Positions 1 through 12,762 are shown, numbered from the stretch's first letter. The stretch is 64,000 nt of DNA from Ziziphus jujuba (GCF_031755915.1 NC_083379.1:29512001-29576000); one strand, 5' to 3'. Translations and numbers: made by a program. The notes: generated by a model not told the origin, from the letters alone.

Positions 1-545
1 GATAAAAAATTTTTGAAAATAATCATGCTGATTTTATTAATTTTGTTTCATTTACTTTTAGTATTAACAAATCAAAAATATTAACTCTTTAATAGAAAAA
101 TTAGCTTTTAATTGACTATGAACGTGATCTATTTTTCGTTTTGATTTGTCTAGTAGTAAGTTTAAATTTATGTTTATTCTTTTTCGAATGTTTAGTTTCA
201 TTGTTGTAATATTTTTCTTTGGAATGTATATATATTATAATTGTATAAAATAAGGCCATGTAATTCTTAAATTACACCAAACCAACCAATTTTAGGGGTA
301 TATGTTGTATGCTCATACTTTATTTTGAGTCAACATTCAGTTTTAATCCACTACAAAATGCTCTATGATTATAATTTTCTCTTAATCATTCATGTCATAT
401 ACTCAATTTTATGGGTATATATTGTCATTTTTTCTGTTATTATTATTATTATTATTTTGTTCTTGGATAGATTCTAAATTGGTGCTCGTTAGTTTGAGTT
501 GTCTTGGTGATTTAAGGAACAAATAACTTACATTTGCAATATATG
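1..545. other. A+T-rich sequence, no gene seen
   Basis: I see no coding potential here. There is a short (TTA)n run near 440-456 and a CACTACAAAA string at 349-358 that could be a CACTA terminus but lacks the expected flanking repeats. The first coding exon of the TNP2 remnant starts at 546. Confidence 0.4.
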
Positions 546-1090
546 ATGGATAAAAGTTGGGTGCATCTTAATAGGTATTGATAATCATCGCCAATTTTAT
601 ATTTTATGAAGTTTAAGATTTTGCAATTCATTGTCTTCATAGATTTGTTTTATCTTTTATTGGTAGAGCAACAAAGGAATATATAAATGCAGCGTGGAAT
701 TTTGTTAAGATAGTTGAAAGTAATGCACCAAATAAAAAGATGTTATGTCCTTGTAGGAATTATCGAAACTTAAATCATCATTATGGAGAGATTGTACATG
801 AACACTTAGTTATTAAGGGAATGGACCCTACATACATTAATTGGTTTTACCGTGGAAAACCAATTCATGATAGTGTTGAGGAAAAAAAAAAGTGTCTGAA
901 ATATATAACTTATTTAAAGCTACACACATGAATGATGAAGATTTTGCTGACCACATAGAAGATAGAATGGATGACAATCTTACTAAACTTTTAGAAGATG
1001 CAGAAACACCTTTATATCTGGGTTGTATAAAATACAATAAATTTTCTGCCATTGTATCTTTATTTAGGCTCAAAAGCTCAAATGACTAGT
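546..1090 (+). pseudogene. TNP2 part 1: Transposase-associated domain
   Basis: The reading frame after the first intron contains the CPC-x2-C-like motif in MLCPCRNYRNL (740 onward), the signature of the Transposase-associated zinc-binding domain; here the last position of that motif is not Cys. The WFYRGKP segment near 842-862 is also typical. The frame shifts by one base in the A run at about 880-890. It then continues at 892 with an acidic linker (MNDEDFADHIEDRMDDN), which in this family leads into the transposase core. Confidence 0.8.
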
Positions 1091-2200
1091 CTGATAAGAG
1101 TTTCACTAGACTTTGAAAGATTTTTCATGATATGTTACCTATCAATAATTTAATTCCTAAGTCCACAAACTCATATAGGAGATTTTTTAAAACGTTTGAT
1201 TTCCAATATGAAAAAATTCATACTTGCATTAATAATTATTGCTTGTTTAGGAAGGATAAAGAAATTTTAGAAAACTATCCAAAATGTGTTTCTTCAAGAC
1301 AGACGATGGATAAACGAACAAAAAAATTCAAGAAATGTATGCCAGCTAAAGTTTTAAATGCTTTCCTATAAAATTGAGATTTGAGAGAATGTTTAAATCA
1401 CCAAAAAAGTCTGAACTTTTAAGATGGCATTTAACTCATAAAAGTGCTGATGGCAAGATGCGTCATCTAGTAGATTCTTTGTTTTGGGATCTAATAAATG
1501 AGAAATGGCTTAATTTTGCAATGCATCCATGTAATTTGAGACTTGGTCTTGCTACAGATAGTTTAAATCTTTAGTAATCTAAGCTCTACTTATAGCTGCT
1601 GGCCAGTATTTCTTATTATCTATAAGTTGCATCCATGGTTATGTATGGAAAAAAGAAAAAATTTTGTTGACACTATTCATTCCTAGACCTAAACAACCTG
1701 ATAATGACATTGATGTATATTTGCAACCTCTTGTAGAGGATTTGCATGATTTTTGGAGTAATGAAGTTAGCGTTTATGATACTTTCATTAATTCTATTTT
1801 TAATTTGAGAGATATTCTAATGTGGACAATTAATGATTTTCCTGCCTATGGAAATCTTGTTGGATATACCATAAAAGGCAAAATAGCATGTCCTATATGT
1901 GGTGAGAATACACATTCACGATGGTTAAAATTTAGTAAGAAGTTTGTATATATGAGTCATAGACGGTTTTTACCACTAATGTATTCTTTTCAAAAAAAGA
2001 AAGCTTGGTTTGATGGAAATGAAGAAAAAGAGAGGAAACCTAGTATCCTTAATGGTAGCAACATTCTATTGAGTGTTAAAGATTTTGCCAATGAATGGGG
2101 AAAACGTAATAAGAGCAAAAGGAAAAAAGACAATGGAAGTATACAAATGTAGAAAAAGAGATCAATATTTTTTGCTTTGCTATATTGGGAGGTAAATGCC
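1090..2200 (+). pseudogene. TNP2 part 2: Transposase_21 core
   Basis: Blocks at 1132-1371, 1374-1574 and 1664-2152 match the TNP2 core. Recognisable pieces are LPINNLIPKSTNSY, the decayed C-x-YC region, KSELLRWHLTHKSADGKMRH, the DLHDFWSNEV block and the ACPICGENTHSRWL zinc-binding segment near 1888-1925. Two frame breaks and several stop codons separate the blocks. A TAG at about 2150 stands where the family has Trp before the KKRSIFF segment. A GT donor follows near 2190 and a polypyrimidine tract ending in AG lies near 2308. Confidence 0.82.
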
Positions 2201-2319
2201 TCTAAGCACTATTGTATTTAATATTTATTCATGTTTTATTTATATTTTCTACAATAATAGCTTATATCATATTTCCAATACTATCATTACTTTTTTTTTT
2301 TTTTTAGGTATTGCTGCTG

Positions 2320-3545
2320 TATCATAATTTGGATGTAACACATGTTTAGGAAAAATATTTGTGAAAGCATAATTAGCAATATTTTGGATTTCAATGGAAA
2401 ATCAAAGGATGGACTAAATGTTGGTATGAACTTAAAAAACATAAAAATTTGACCAGATTTATATCTTGAAGATCGAGGCTATAGAATATACATTCCTCTA
2501 GCCCCACATGCACTATCAAAGTTTGAAAAAAATATATTCTGCAAAAGGTTGTTTGACCTAAAGTTTCCAGACGGTTATAGTTCAAATATTGGAAATTGTG
2601 TTTCTATAGAGGAATATAAAATTGGAGGCCTTAAATCTCATGATTACCATGTTTTAATGCAACAATTATTACCTACGGCATTAAATGGGTTGTTACCTAA
2701 AGGACCAAGGAATGCAATTTTTGGATTATGTTCATTCTCCAATAGATTATGCCAAAAAGTTATTGACAGAGAAAAGTTGATTACTCTTGAAGATAAGATT
2801 ATTGAAATTTTATGTATGTTTGAAATTGTTCAAATTTTATGCATGTTTGACAGATATTTTCCCCCATCATTTTTGATATAATAGTTCACTTAGTAATTCA
2901 TTTAGGAAGAGAATCATGATTATGTGGACCAGTCCAATATCAATGGATGTATCCTTTTGAGAGGTACATATTTATTTGTAACAATATTATTAACAATTTA
3001 TTATTGAAGTTTCTAAGTTTTACAATTTATTTATTGATGCAAGTATATGAAAATTTTGGGTATGTTAGAAATCATGCAAGACCTGAAGGTTGTATTGTAG
3101 AATGCTATATTGCAAAAGAATGCATGAATTTTTGCAATGAATTTGTGATACAATCAATTGAAGTAAACCATCAATAGTGTCACAATCAAGATTATCTGAG
3201 TGATACAGTTATAGAAGGTCAATCAATTTCAGTAGGAACATCGCTAACTTTAAGTGATGAAATGTTAGAAATTGCACATTGTTATGTATTGTTCAATTCA
3301 GCTATAATGGAGCCTTTTCTTAAGTAAGTTTTGTTATTATTGAAAATATATTTAGTTACTTATGTTATGCAATTATTATTATTTTATTTTTCTCAAGTAT
3401 TTAGGATGCATGTGGAGGAGCTTAAAAAATCAGATCGATGTTTGGGAAAAAATTCAAGTTTACTTTTGACAAGGCATTCAAAAAAATTTGCATCATGGAT
3501 AAAAGAAAATTTTAGATCTAATCATTTAAATTTGTTTATACTTTA
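2320..3545 (+). pseudogene. TNP2 part 3: DUF4218 region
   Basis: After an intron-like stretch with a T tract (2290-2306), the frame reads ICESIISNILDFNGKSKDGLN. It is followed at 2549-2800 by LKSHDYHVLMQQLLP and LPKGPRNAIFGLCSFSNRLC, which are typical DUF4218 blocks. A QWMYPFERYI segment (about 2940-2970) and GCIVECYIAKECMNFCNEF (about 3090-3150) continue it. Stops and a spurious tandem of ILCMFEIVQ show decay. The frame at 3331-3550 runs directly into the inserted LTR. Confidence 0.8.
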
Positions 3546-3547
3546 CA

Positions 3548-3552
3548 CATGC
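3548..3552. repeat. Left target-site duplication CATGC of the solo LTR
   Basis: The five bases CATGC directly precede TGTCAGG. The same five bases directly follow GTTACA at 6412-6416. A 5-bp duplication flanking a TG...CA sequence is the expected footprint of LTR retrotransposon integration. Confidence 0.88.
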
Positions 3553-6411
3553 TGTCAGGACCCGTCCAGAATTCCTTCCCCGGAACCCTAGACAGCCCTG
3601 ATCCCAGGAAACCCTACCGGACCCTCCAAAGGAAAATCCGACAGAGCCTCCCCTAAGGGATTTACTTACCACAAATTACCTGCACTGAAAACATACTTCT
3701 AACAACATCCCCTTATTCCTCCCACAAACTACAAATTGTTTCCACAAATTGCAGCACTTCAAAAATAAAATAACAGCAGCAACCCAGTGCATAAAGAACA
3801 ACCACACGTCCAATACAGTATACAGAGCATTATACAACAAATGTGGAATTTATAAAAATAACAGATAAGAATGTAATACAAGATAGAGAGGAAAAAGGGA
3901 AGAAAAACTTCTTGAACCTTCGGCAACGAACTGAGACGTCGGGCTCGCCCCGGACAATCAACGTCTCCAACCTGAACCTAGGGGAACGGAATTTAAGAGT
4001 GTGAGATGCTAATCATCTCAGTGAGTGACCCTAACTACTGAACACCTTTAATAATAATAATATAAAAATAAGGGAATTTAATTAAGCAATACCGAACAAT
4101 TAAATAAATAAATAAATAAACAATTGAAGTAATACTTTCTCTCAAAATCCTCACTAGTCACTCCGTTAGAAAAGTTCCCCTTTTTAAAACATTTTCACAA
4201 AACCCGATATACGTACTTCCCGAAAACCAAGGGACCAAATAATTTAACAAACAACAAATAAATAAATAAATACCCCAAATATAAATAAACTATAATAAAT
4301 TATAGTAAATAATTTTTTGAACACCTTTGGGGTTTAAACATTATTTGCAATTTACACCGACAATTACACCTGACGCACCACACCATATACCGGTGATGCC
4401 CTCCGATACCCAGCGTCCCGAGCACCGACTGGCGGGAGGTTAAAGAGAAAAACTTGCAGTGGTCACTTCGGCGTCCCGACAGTACCGACTGCTAAAAACC
4501 ATCACCCGGCCAAGGAGGGGGGCGGCTATGCGCAACAATAACCTTGCCTGCCCACGGTCCAATGGCAACTCACGGGTGAAGTAATAACCGCACGCTAAAC
4601 CATATAATAACCGCGTGCTAAACCACGTGTCCATACACCATACACCAGAACACCAATACTGTATGAGTGCGTCTAAAAATAAACATAAACAACAAACCGT
4701 ACCGTTTTTCCAAAAACCACCGTGGGAAGTATACCAAAATTTCACAAAACACCATCCCACATATTTTATCCAATCACCCGGTACGAAACAGCGATAACAA
4801 CAAACCACAATTTTCTCGAAATACAAAATGCAACCATAAAAATACCGCGGGCATAATTTATAAAATTTAACCAAATATTTTCACAAAATATTTAACCCAA
4901 TTATGCCCGAGAAATCACATTTGAAACCACGTAAAATTAATACCGAAACATACCTTGCTCATGCATAACAAATAAATTAAATTAAACCGCATTAAAATCA
5001 TAATTAAACCACACCACATGAGCATAATTAAATACTAAATTAAATACCAATTAAATTTAATTAATTGCCCAAAATAATTTTTGAAGGTGGGTCACTCACC
5101 TGGAGCACGTAATTAACCCACGATCTACTACGGGATCAATTCTACGACTCACCGGTGCTCCTAGAACAAAATTCACAGACAGTCAAATAAATTAATATTT
5201 TATTCGGGTAAATAATACCCGGTACCCGGGGGCTCAAACACAAACTTTAACCAAAATGGTCGAATGATATACCGAATCGAAGCTCGTGGAACGAGGATCA
5301 CCAATCCGGTCTCCGTCGACCCCAATTCCGCCGGAGGTGGCCGGAATTTGGTCGGAAAGTTTCGGCCGGTGTTCACTTCCCCATATCTCGCAAACCACTT
5401 CGAATTTCTGGGATTGGAGGCCATTTTTGGATTCAGAGGACCCAAAATAGGGGGATAGGAGGCTCAATTGGGACTGGGCTGGCCGGAAAACACAAGAAAA
5501 GAGGAGAGAGAAACTTGGCCGGCCGGCGGCTTCTCCGGCCCGATCGGCGCGCGTCCGACGGTGGCTGGCCGTGAAACTTGGCGGCCAAGCTCGCGAGGTG
5601 GCGGGCTTCCTTGGTGGCTGGCGCGTGAGGGCTATGGGTGGTCGGAATTTGAAACACAGGAGAGAGAGGGACGGTCGGGAGAGAAGAAAGAAAAGCTGCG
5701 TGTGTGTGTGTATTTCGGGGAAGAAGAAGGAAAAAAGAGAAAAAAAAAAAAGAAAAAGAAAAAGAAAAAGAAAGGATTGGTGTTTTCCCACGTGGGGAAA
5801 AGAAAAGAAAAAGAAAAAGAAAAAGAAAAAGGAAAAGAAAAAGAAATAAAAAAGAAATAATTAAATAATATTAATAATAATTTTATTATTCAAAAATAAT
5901 AAAATAATTTGATTTTTTTCACATGGTTGACATGTGTAATTTCACCATGGTGACACATGGCCACCTTCATTGAGTCACACGTGGCACATCGTTATGCGTG
6001 TAAAAATAATATTAAAATAATACAGTATTTGAAAAACTTTACAGATCCATAACTTTCAAACCACATGTCCAAATCGGACGTGCCGCTAGTCTACGGACTC
6101 GTATCGACGAGCACTTCACAACCATGCATGAGTCAACACTCAACCTTACATGAATAAAAAGTCAACTCTGGCACCCCTTGGACAGTTTGGACCTCAACTT
6201 GTTTTACTCAAAACTTTCAAACCGTAGCTCCGTTTTCAACGTGCTACCAGTCTACGAACTCGTGCCAACGTGTACTTCGTAACGGTACCTCAGTCAACCT
6301 AGAATTCCAACCGGATCAAAAAGTCAACTTTTGACCCCTTCGATCAACGGTCAACAGTCAACCTCGGTTAACGTGCACGGATTCCGGTGCGATTTGGGAC
6401 GGGGTGTTACA
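3553..6411. mobile_element. Solo LTR, 2859 bp, inserted in TNP2 gene
   Basis: The sequence starts TGTCAGGACCCGTCC and ends GGGGTGTTACA, so it has the TG...CA ends of an LTR. It is flanked by identical CATGC pentamers. No gag, pol, primer-binding site or second LTR lies inside, so it is a solo LTR left by recombination between two LTRs. It is clearly richer in G+C than its surroundings, especially at 5260-5700, and carries a purine-rich AAAG/AAGA tract at 5735-5860. Open frames inside it (for example on both strands at 5200-5860) overlap each other in several frames and look non-coding. A second copy begins at 63063. The length suggests a large Ty3/gypsy-type family, but no internal region is visible to prove this, and the orientation is undetermined. 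Confidence 0.87.
5700..5880. repeat. Low-complexity GT and GAAA tracts within the LTR
   Basis: A short (TG)n run at about 5699-5710 is followed by long AAAAAG/AAGAAA iterations from 5728 to about 5855. These explain the lysine-rich open frames on the plus strand, which are not genes. Confidence 0.8.
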
Positions 6412-6416
6412 CATGC
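6412..6416. repeat. Right target-site duplication CATGC of the solo LTR
   Basis: This is identical to 3548-3552 and directly follows the terminal ACA of the LTR. Confidence 0.88.
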
Positions 6417-6439
6417 AACATTTAATAGCTGCTAATTTA

Positions 6440-6989
6440 TTTTTATTTGGGCAGATTTGAATGGATTCAAGCAACGAATTAAAACATTAGTTTTGCTTGC
6501 AAATGGACCTAGAAAGAGTGTAATATCTTACAATAGATACATTATAGGGGCAACATTTTCATACGAAGGATGCTGAAAAGTTTATACAAAACAGTGAAGT
6601 CTCAGTTAAAGCATCAACAATATGTTCATCAAGTGCAAAGGACAATACATAACCTGTTTGAAAAAGTTACATATTATAGCATTATTAAAGAGATAATTCT
6701 ATTAGATTATTTTGCACTTTAACTTCCTGTATTTAAGTGAGATTGGGCAAGTGTTCCAAATGATATTAGGATCCAAGATAGTCTTATAAGTGTTAATCTT
6801 CACCAAGGTCAAAATAAATTTATGAAAGATTCTTTTATTTTGGCATCGCAAGCAAAGTAGGTTTTTTATACTAGAGAAAATGATACATCTAATTAATATA
6901 TTTTGTTAAAAGCTCCTCCGAGAGGTTTCCACAATTTGGATCTGTATGATGAGAATATGGATACTTATTCATCCCATCAATCACTCTGA
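6440..6989 (+). pseudogene. TNP2 part 4: DUF4216 region
   Basis: Downstream of the LTR the transposase resumes with LANGPRKSVISYNRYIIGATF (about 6497-6560) and further blocks separated by frameshifts. The region near 6855-6950 contains the yellow-light residues of DUF4216, a KAPPRGFHNL-like segment, and the frame ends at a TGA at 6987-6989. This is the C-terminal domain normally found after DUF4218, so the LTR has split one original gene. Confidence 0.72.
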
Positions 6990-7099
6990 ATGCAGATGAC
7001 AATGATAATAAAATTGGTTTTGTACTATTTGACTATGGAATTATTGTTGTGCTTAATAAAATGATATTTTATTTTTATTTTAAATTGTTTTCTTAAAGG

Positions 7100-7560
7100 T
7101 ATATTTGAAATGTAATTAATAAAAACTACTTTTGAATTTGAAAGCCATTCTAATAACATTTTTATTATAATGTCATTGATAATTTAAATTTAATACTATT
7201 TTTTATAAAATTACACCATATAATGACATTATTTACAAATGTCATTTAATATTCCTATTATCTAAGTAAAATTCTAACATTATTTACAAATGACACATAT
7301 CTTTCTATTATATAGGTCAATGAATAAAATCTATGAAAAATACCAATTAATTATTTTTTTCAATTGTGACATTAATTTTTTTAAATAAAATATTACAAAT
7401 CATTAACATTTTTTAATATTATAATATATCCAAATTAAATGTTGTTTATACAAGTAAGAAAAGTAATTTTGTAACATTGAAACTAGTATATTTGAAATTT
7501 TAGTTATTAAAAGAATTAATAAGATTTTAATAGCATACTAATGATCAAATAAATTTATTT
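7100..7560. repeat. CACTA subterminal-like short repeats
   Basis: Repeated variants of AATGACATTATTTACAAATGTCATT and AATGACA occur through this A+T-rich stretch. They resemble the units of the array at 14090-14550 near the right terminus. No terminal CACTA motif is seen here. Confidence 0.4.
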
Positions 7561-8225
7561 AACAGTATAATTACTAATAATATATATATATATATATATA
7601 ATATAATTCACATTTATTTGCTTATGGCTTTTTTTTTTATTTGCTTATAATATAATTCATTATAACTTTATAAGATTTTTTAGAAAATAAACAAACTTTC
7701 GAATAATAAACATAAATCAATAAAGCTAATTAAAATCAAAATATAATTTCATAATCATAAAACCATATATCCATTGTCAAATAATGTAAAACTTGTAAAC
7801 AAAATGTTACATCCCGCTCAGCTACCAACGTAAATAAATCAAGTATTAATAAGTATTTAATATATCTGCTTAACTGTTCAAATGAAAATAACTTTAAACG
7901 ATATTCAATTTTGTATTATTAAACTAATACCTTCACATTACTTCATATATTATTCAATAACCTATAACAAAACATAAAATGGTTATTCGAGTGAATATAC
8001 ACATATATAATTATTGTAAGTTTTTATTTTTTTATTTTTAGTAAGGACATATATATTGCAAGTTATTTGAATAGGTATTTAAACATAATATTTTTCTGAT
8101 TGTATATTTTATTGAATTATTCATTTTAATTATGTGAAAGTAGTTTAAATGATATTACTCTACAATATCAAAGTTAATGAAAATACACTTTTGCAAAATT
8201 AAATTTATAGTGTGTTACCATTTAT

Positions 8226-10444
8226 TTACTCCATTATAACTTTGTCTGCAGGCCAAGCTACTGTACTACCTATAGCATCTTTAATATTATTCATATTTGA
8301 TGTTGATCTCCTTAAATATGCTTCATGTTTCTTTGCCACATCAAGCCAAATTCTCATAGCATAAAGACCAAGAGAAATATGGTGAACAAAACCTGTAGGA
8401 TCACTTGAAGACCAACAGTCTTCAGAAACAATTTCTCCTGATCCAACCCAATCTAGCAACTTGTACTTGTTCTTATTGGAGTTATTGTTCATACTCTTTA
8501 ACCAACAAGGCATCAAAATAATGAAAATAAATGTCACTTACAAAACCATTTTATTAGCTATAAATATGCATGTATACAAATACAAAAAAATAAAATAAAA
8601 AATACCTAGGTAGAAGATATGTGAGCATTTGATGGTTCCTCAGTTGTTTGATTATGGCTCTATAAGTTTAATTATATAATCATGGAAACATTAACCACAC
8701 AAATGGATTATTAAGAATAAAAAAATAGTTTATTTAATAGAATGTAATATTACCAAATTTTTCATCAAATTATTAATTAAACTTTCCGTACGAGCCACTT
8801 TCTCTTCCAGTACTGCTTGCTTATCTTCCATTTGATTGATATACTCATCTCTTTGTTGAAGTAATAATAACCTTGTCAAGGTAACTCCTTTACTAATCCC
8901 TCTTACTCTTCCTGAATTCTCTCGACCAACAACTTTTGTTAAAGTATTTTCTTGCAAATTTGATGGAGAAGATGGTGATTTTTCCTCAACTTCTTTGAGC
9001 TTATCCTATAAAAAAAATTAAAAAAAATATTTCATGAACATAAATATTTTGCATTTGCTATATAATTACTTCTTAACACATTCACAAAATAAAAAAGGTA
9101 AAAAAAAAAAGGATCCAAAGTCACTTCTAATTCATGAGAAAAAAATAAATGCAAAACCAAAAATAAAAGAATAAATAAAATAAGTACATCCATTTCAATC
9201 TCATCGAAAATAGATATAAAATGAAAAAAGCATAAAAATAAGTGAACGATATGAGATGTTATGAGATTAAAATAGAAGTGAAAGAAAGAATGCAAAAACA
9301 AGAGAGAGAGAGAGAGAGAGAGCAAAAAGAATAGCAATTGAATGACTAATTGGATACAAGCAAAATGACTAAAATGGTAAACTAAAAAAACAATAGTAAT
9401 AAATTATAAAAACAATAAAACTTACAATAACTTCAGCAGCTACAACATTTATAGGTTCTTTATTCTTTTTTAGTATGTGCTCGTCATCAAATTGCAATTC
9501 TATCAATATTTTAGGGTTGTTTACTACTTTTTTTCTACACAATTATAAACAAAACATATTGTTAAAATTTGCACAATACTAAATAAAAAACTAAACTCAA
9601 ATGAAATTAATTACCATATCATCGGCTACTTAAAGCAAATCTTTTGCGACTATAAGTGTGGGGGATCTATTTTTTTTCTCATGCCTCTAAATTTATCACT
9701 TATAGCCTGAAAAGATTTAAATATATAACATTTATATAATAATATGTCAAGGCTCATTCATAATTATTCAGCTAACTCTTTACACTTTGAATTTTGCACT
9801 TGTTTTTTATTTAATAAAGTCCTTCCAATCATAATCCGATATGATATTACTTGGTTTCAACTTAATTTTAATGCTCACCATAATTCTCCCATCTGTTTCA
9901 AAATATACTCCTTTTGCCAGTGCTTATTGACCTTATATTTTTTTCCTAAAAGTTTGAAATGTCAATGACATGTAAATAGAGTTTAAATATTAAGTTGAAA
10001 AGTAATATATTTAAAAAAGACATAGAAATATACTTGGATAGCTTCCCATAAAACTGTTTCATAGTTTTGGGAACATTTCTCCAATTATTAATTGTAAAAA
10101 GTACAATTTCATGCATTAAAGGTCCAAAAAATGAAGATAAACCAACAGATTCAACTCCAATAGCTTGTCCATATGGATTGTTCTGTTGGAGTTTCAATAT
10201 CATTTACTTGTTCTTCTATGACTGAATCTACTTGATCAGCAATTTCAATGTTCTCTTCAGTATTTTCATCTATGTCTCCTTGCAGTGACAATCTCCTACT
10301 AGTAGGAGAACGGACTGCAACAACATCATCCACATGTTTAATTAATGGTAGCTACATAAGTATGTTTACTATATTCAATGGTGCTTCTTGTTGAGAAGCA
10401 TTCCTTACACCTTTTAGTTTGCAAGATGACTTTTGACTTGGCAT
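8226..10444 (-). pseudogene. TNPA-like protein of CACTA element (Transposase_24 type), minus strand
   Basis: This is a multi-exon gene resembling the second CACTA protein (TNPA/Transposase_24 class), which in known elements binds the subterminal repeats. From its start MPSQKSSCK at 10444 it has an acidic N-terminal segment with ETPTEQ (about 10190-10330), the FTINNWRNVPK block (about 10070-10110), the KFRGMRKK block near 9690, and a DKLKEVEEKSP exon with a coiled-coil-like RDEYINQMEDKQAVLEEKV (8757-8960). The C-terminal exon (8226-8480) reads KLLDWVGSGEIVSED to VAWPADKVIME before a TAA stop. A TAG follows the first 31 codons and other stops occur, so it is probably dead. The exon limits are approximate. 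Confidence 0.72.
9300..9322. repeat. (AG)n microsatellite
   Basis: About eleven AG units lie in an intron-like part of the minus-strand TNPA-like gene. Confidence 0.85.
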
Positions 10445-10961
10445 TGCTGAAAAAACAAATAAGGCAACAATTAGTATGATGGTCATATTTTCAAAATCAT
10501 TAAAACAAATACTAATACCATTGTGCCCTGATTAAAGCTTTTAAATCCAAAGTAAGCTCTAAATAAAATCTACCCGATAACTCTACCTGATAAACACCTA
10601 AAAAAAATAGAAAAAGTGAAGAGAAATATATGAGAGAGAGATATGTGCCAATACTTTTTTATATATAAGAGACAGAGACAGAGACAGATATAAACCAAGA
10701 CAGTATAGGGTGGTTTAACTTAGCATCAATTACCATAAATGAATTAAAAAACAAAAAAAAATAGTAGAAGGAAAAAACTGAAATAATATAAAATAATAGC
10801 ATTTTTACTAAGAGAAAAGATTGATGGCAGAAAGCAAGCTTTTCCACTAATGGTTATTTCCAATTGGCCAAAGAATAAAAGAAAAAAAAAAAAGAGGATA
10901 ATTGAATTCTCCGTTACTTAATATTAAAGTCCTAAACCTAAAACTAATATAATACCCTAAA

Positions 10962-11340
10962 AGCCCCAATTAGGAGAATTAAAAAAAAAAAGGGGGGGTC
11001 AGATTTGAAGAAAACTAGTAACATGTTACACAATCTGGTTCATGTTTTAGTTTACTTTTATTGGAAAAGAATATAGTGTCTCACTTGTACCCGATCTAAA
11101 TTATAGAATTTTTCATTTGGTCTTATATTATCTAGAAAAAAATACAAAAATAAAAGCCCCAATTAGAAGAATGAAAAAAAAAAGAAGTCAATTTGAAGAA
11201 AACCAATAACATGTTCATAGTCTGGTTCATGTTTTAGTTTGTTTTTATTGGAAAAGAACATAGTGTTTCACTTGTACTCAATCTAAATTATAGAAATTTT
11301 TATTTAGTCTTATTATATCTAAAAAGAAATACAAAAAGGA
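10962..11340. repeat. Tandem duplication, two units of about 193 bp
   Basis: Two adjacent copies start with AGCCCCAATTAG at about 10962 and 11155. Each continues through an A run, a GAAGAAAAC segment, a TCTGGTTCATGTTTTAGTTT block and an ATATAGTGT/ACATAGTGT block. They lie between the two antiparallel TNPA-like genes, upstream of the minus-strand gene. The rest of the 10445-12219 interval is A+T-rich with no coding signal. Confidence 0.75.
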
Positions 11341-12219
11341 CATAATCAAAATAATGAATAATATTTCAAACTATTATTAACTTTTTTTTACTTATTGTAT
11401 CAAGATATTTCAAACTTCAATAGACTAACTGAAACATGTTTAAACCAAAGATTTCTAAACAAGAAAATTGTGAATTTCTACCATTCAAATGTTTCACGAT
11501 AATATAATAAAATTACAACCTTTAACATATATCATACAACATAATATGAAGCGATTACATAGACATTTATTAAAAATGGAATTTACTTAGTTTGGCATTT
11601 ATGCAGTTTTCAAATGTGTACTTTTTTTTTTTTTTTTTTGCTTTGTTAATGCGGTACATACTTTTATTAATGCTATCATTTAGTATTGTACCACATGAAT
11701 TAGTTTATTATGAAATGTATTGTTCCTTAGATCAATCATTATATGATTGGGGCATATGATGTGCACGGTTGTTACTTTTAATAATTTTTTTCATTTCTTT
11801 GAGCTTTCTAAATTATAGTTATCTTTAACAAAAAATCTTCTTAGGTTGGTAACATTAAATAAAATTTGGCTCCAAAAGACTTATTGTGCATAAATTTGTA
11901 TGTACAGCTCTTTTGCCATTACTTTTTAAAATTTTGTATACATTTTATGTTCAACCAACTTTGTATTTAAATTAGTGATTTAGATATTATAGATATAATT
12001 AACTCAATTGCATATTTTATTACTAACTCTAGTTTGTTTAATGTGTAGTTTCTATGGATCCATGTATGCAATACTGTTATCGATTATAGGCAATGTTGGA
12101 CTTAACAGAGAATGATACAATTTTAAATATGTATTTATTTTATTGAAAAAATAAAACATATCATATAAAAATAGATTTTGATTAGTCTTTAATTTATGAA
12201 TTTTTTATATAATGATATT

Positions 12220-12762
12220 CATAAAAATACTCGAGATCCCACACAAATGCTGGATATTTGGGATATGCCTGATGGTGAGAAATATGAAATTGTATGTAAT
12301 GAATACGGTTAACCAGGTGATAAAATGACAATCAAATTATCAAGCTTCATTGGGACAATTATAAAAATGGAAAAAATGCCCCTTTTATATATAAGAATTG
12401 GCATGATGTACCAAGAATATACAAAAAAACAATATGGGACATGATACAGGTACATAAGGAATACTTTATTTTAATTATATTCCTTCTTCTTGTAATAGTT
12501 TTAAGTATTTTTTTAAATTATTGGATACATAAAAATTGTTTATAATATTATAGGAAAAGTTTATCATACCTGCTCAAGCTAAAATCTGGGTTATGAAGAA
12601 ATATGGCAGAAAATGGAGTACCTAGAAGGCTTATATTAAGAAATAGTATTACACTGAGCACTTGAGCTTTGAGTAACAAATGTTATATAAAGATAAAGGA
12701 ATATGTGATGATCAGTGGGAGTACTTATTCAAAGAATCAGCCAAGAAAAATGCTAAGGTATT

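Larger units (their letters stand above)
546..6989 (+). pseudogene. CACTA transposase TNP2 (TnpD-like), broken
   Basis: This is the catalytic transposase of a CACTA element, normally about 1000 residues long. Domains in order are a Transposase-associated domain (about 546-870), the TNP2/Transposase_21 core (about 1090-2200), DUF4218 (about 2340-3180) and DUF4216 (about 6440-6989). The start is MDKSWVHLNR at 546. The first exon ends at 574 before GT, and the second begins at 667 after AG, with the AGA codon split exactly. The gene is dead. It has a frameshift at the A run near 880-890, a TGA near 1115, a frame change near 1370, a TAG where Trp is expected near 2150, and further stops in the DUF4216 part. 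A solo LTR at 3553-6411 also splits it. The family assignment is firm; the details of later introns are not. Confidence 0.88.

Noticed and set aside
349..358. CACTACAAAA as the left terminus of the CACTA element.
   Set aside because: No subterminal repeats follow, and the preceding ATC does not match the GTA beyond the right terminus. It may be a chance match.
4440..4874. A 144-codon minus-strand frame rich in Cys and Trp.
   Set aside because: It lies inside the LTR and the corresponding part of the second LTR copy has no equivalent open frame that I can see.
5200..5860. Several overlapping open frames on both strands within the solo LTR, up to 185 codons.
   Set aside because: They overlap in many frames, are driven by G+C and by Lys/Phe homopolymers, and lie wholly inside an LTR. 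They show no protein-family resemblance.
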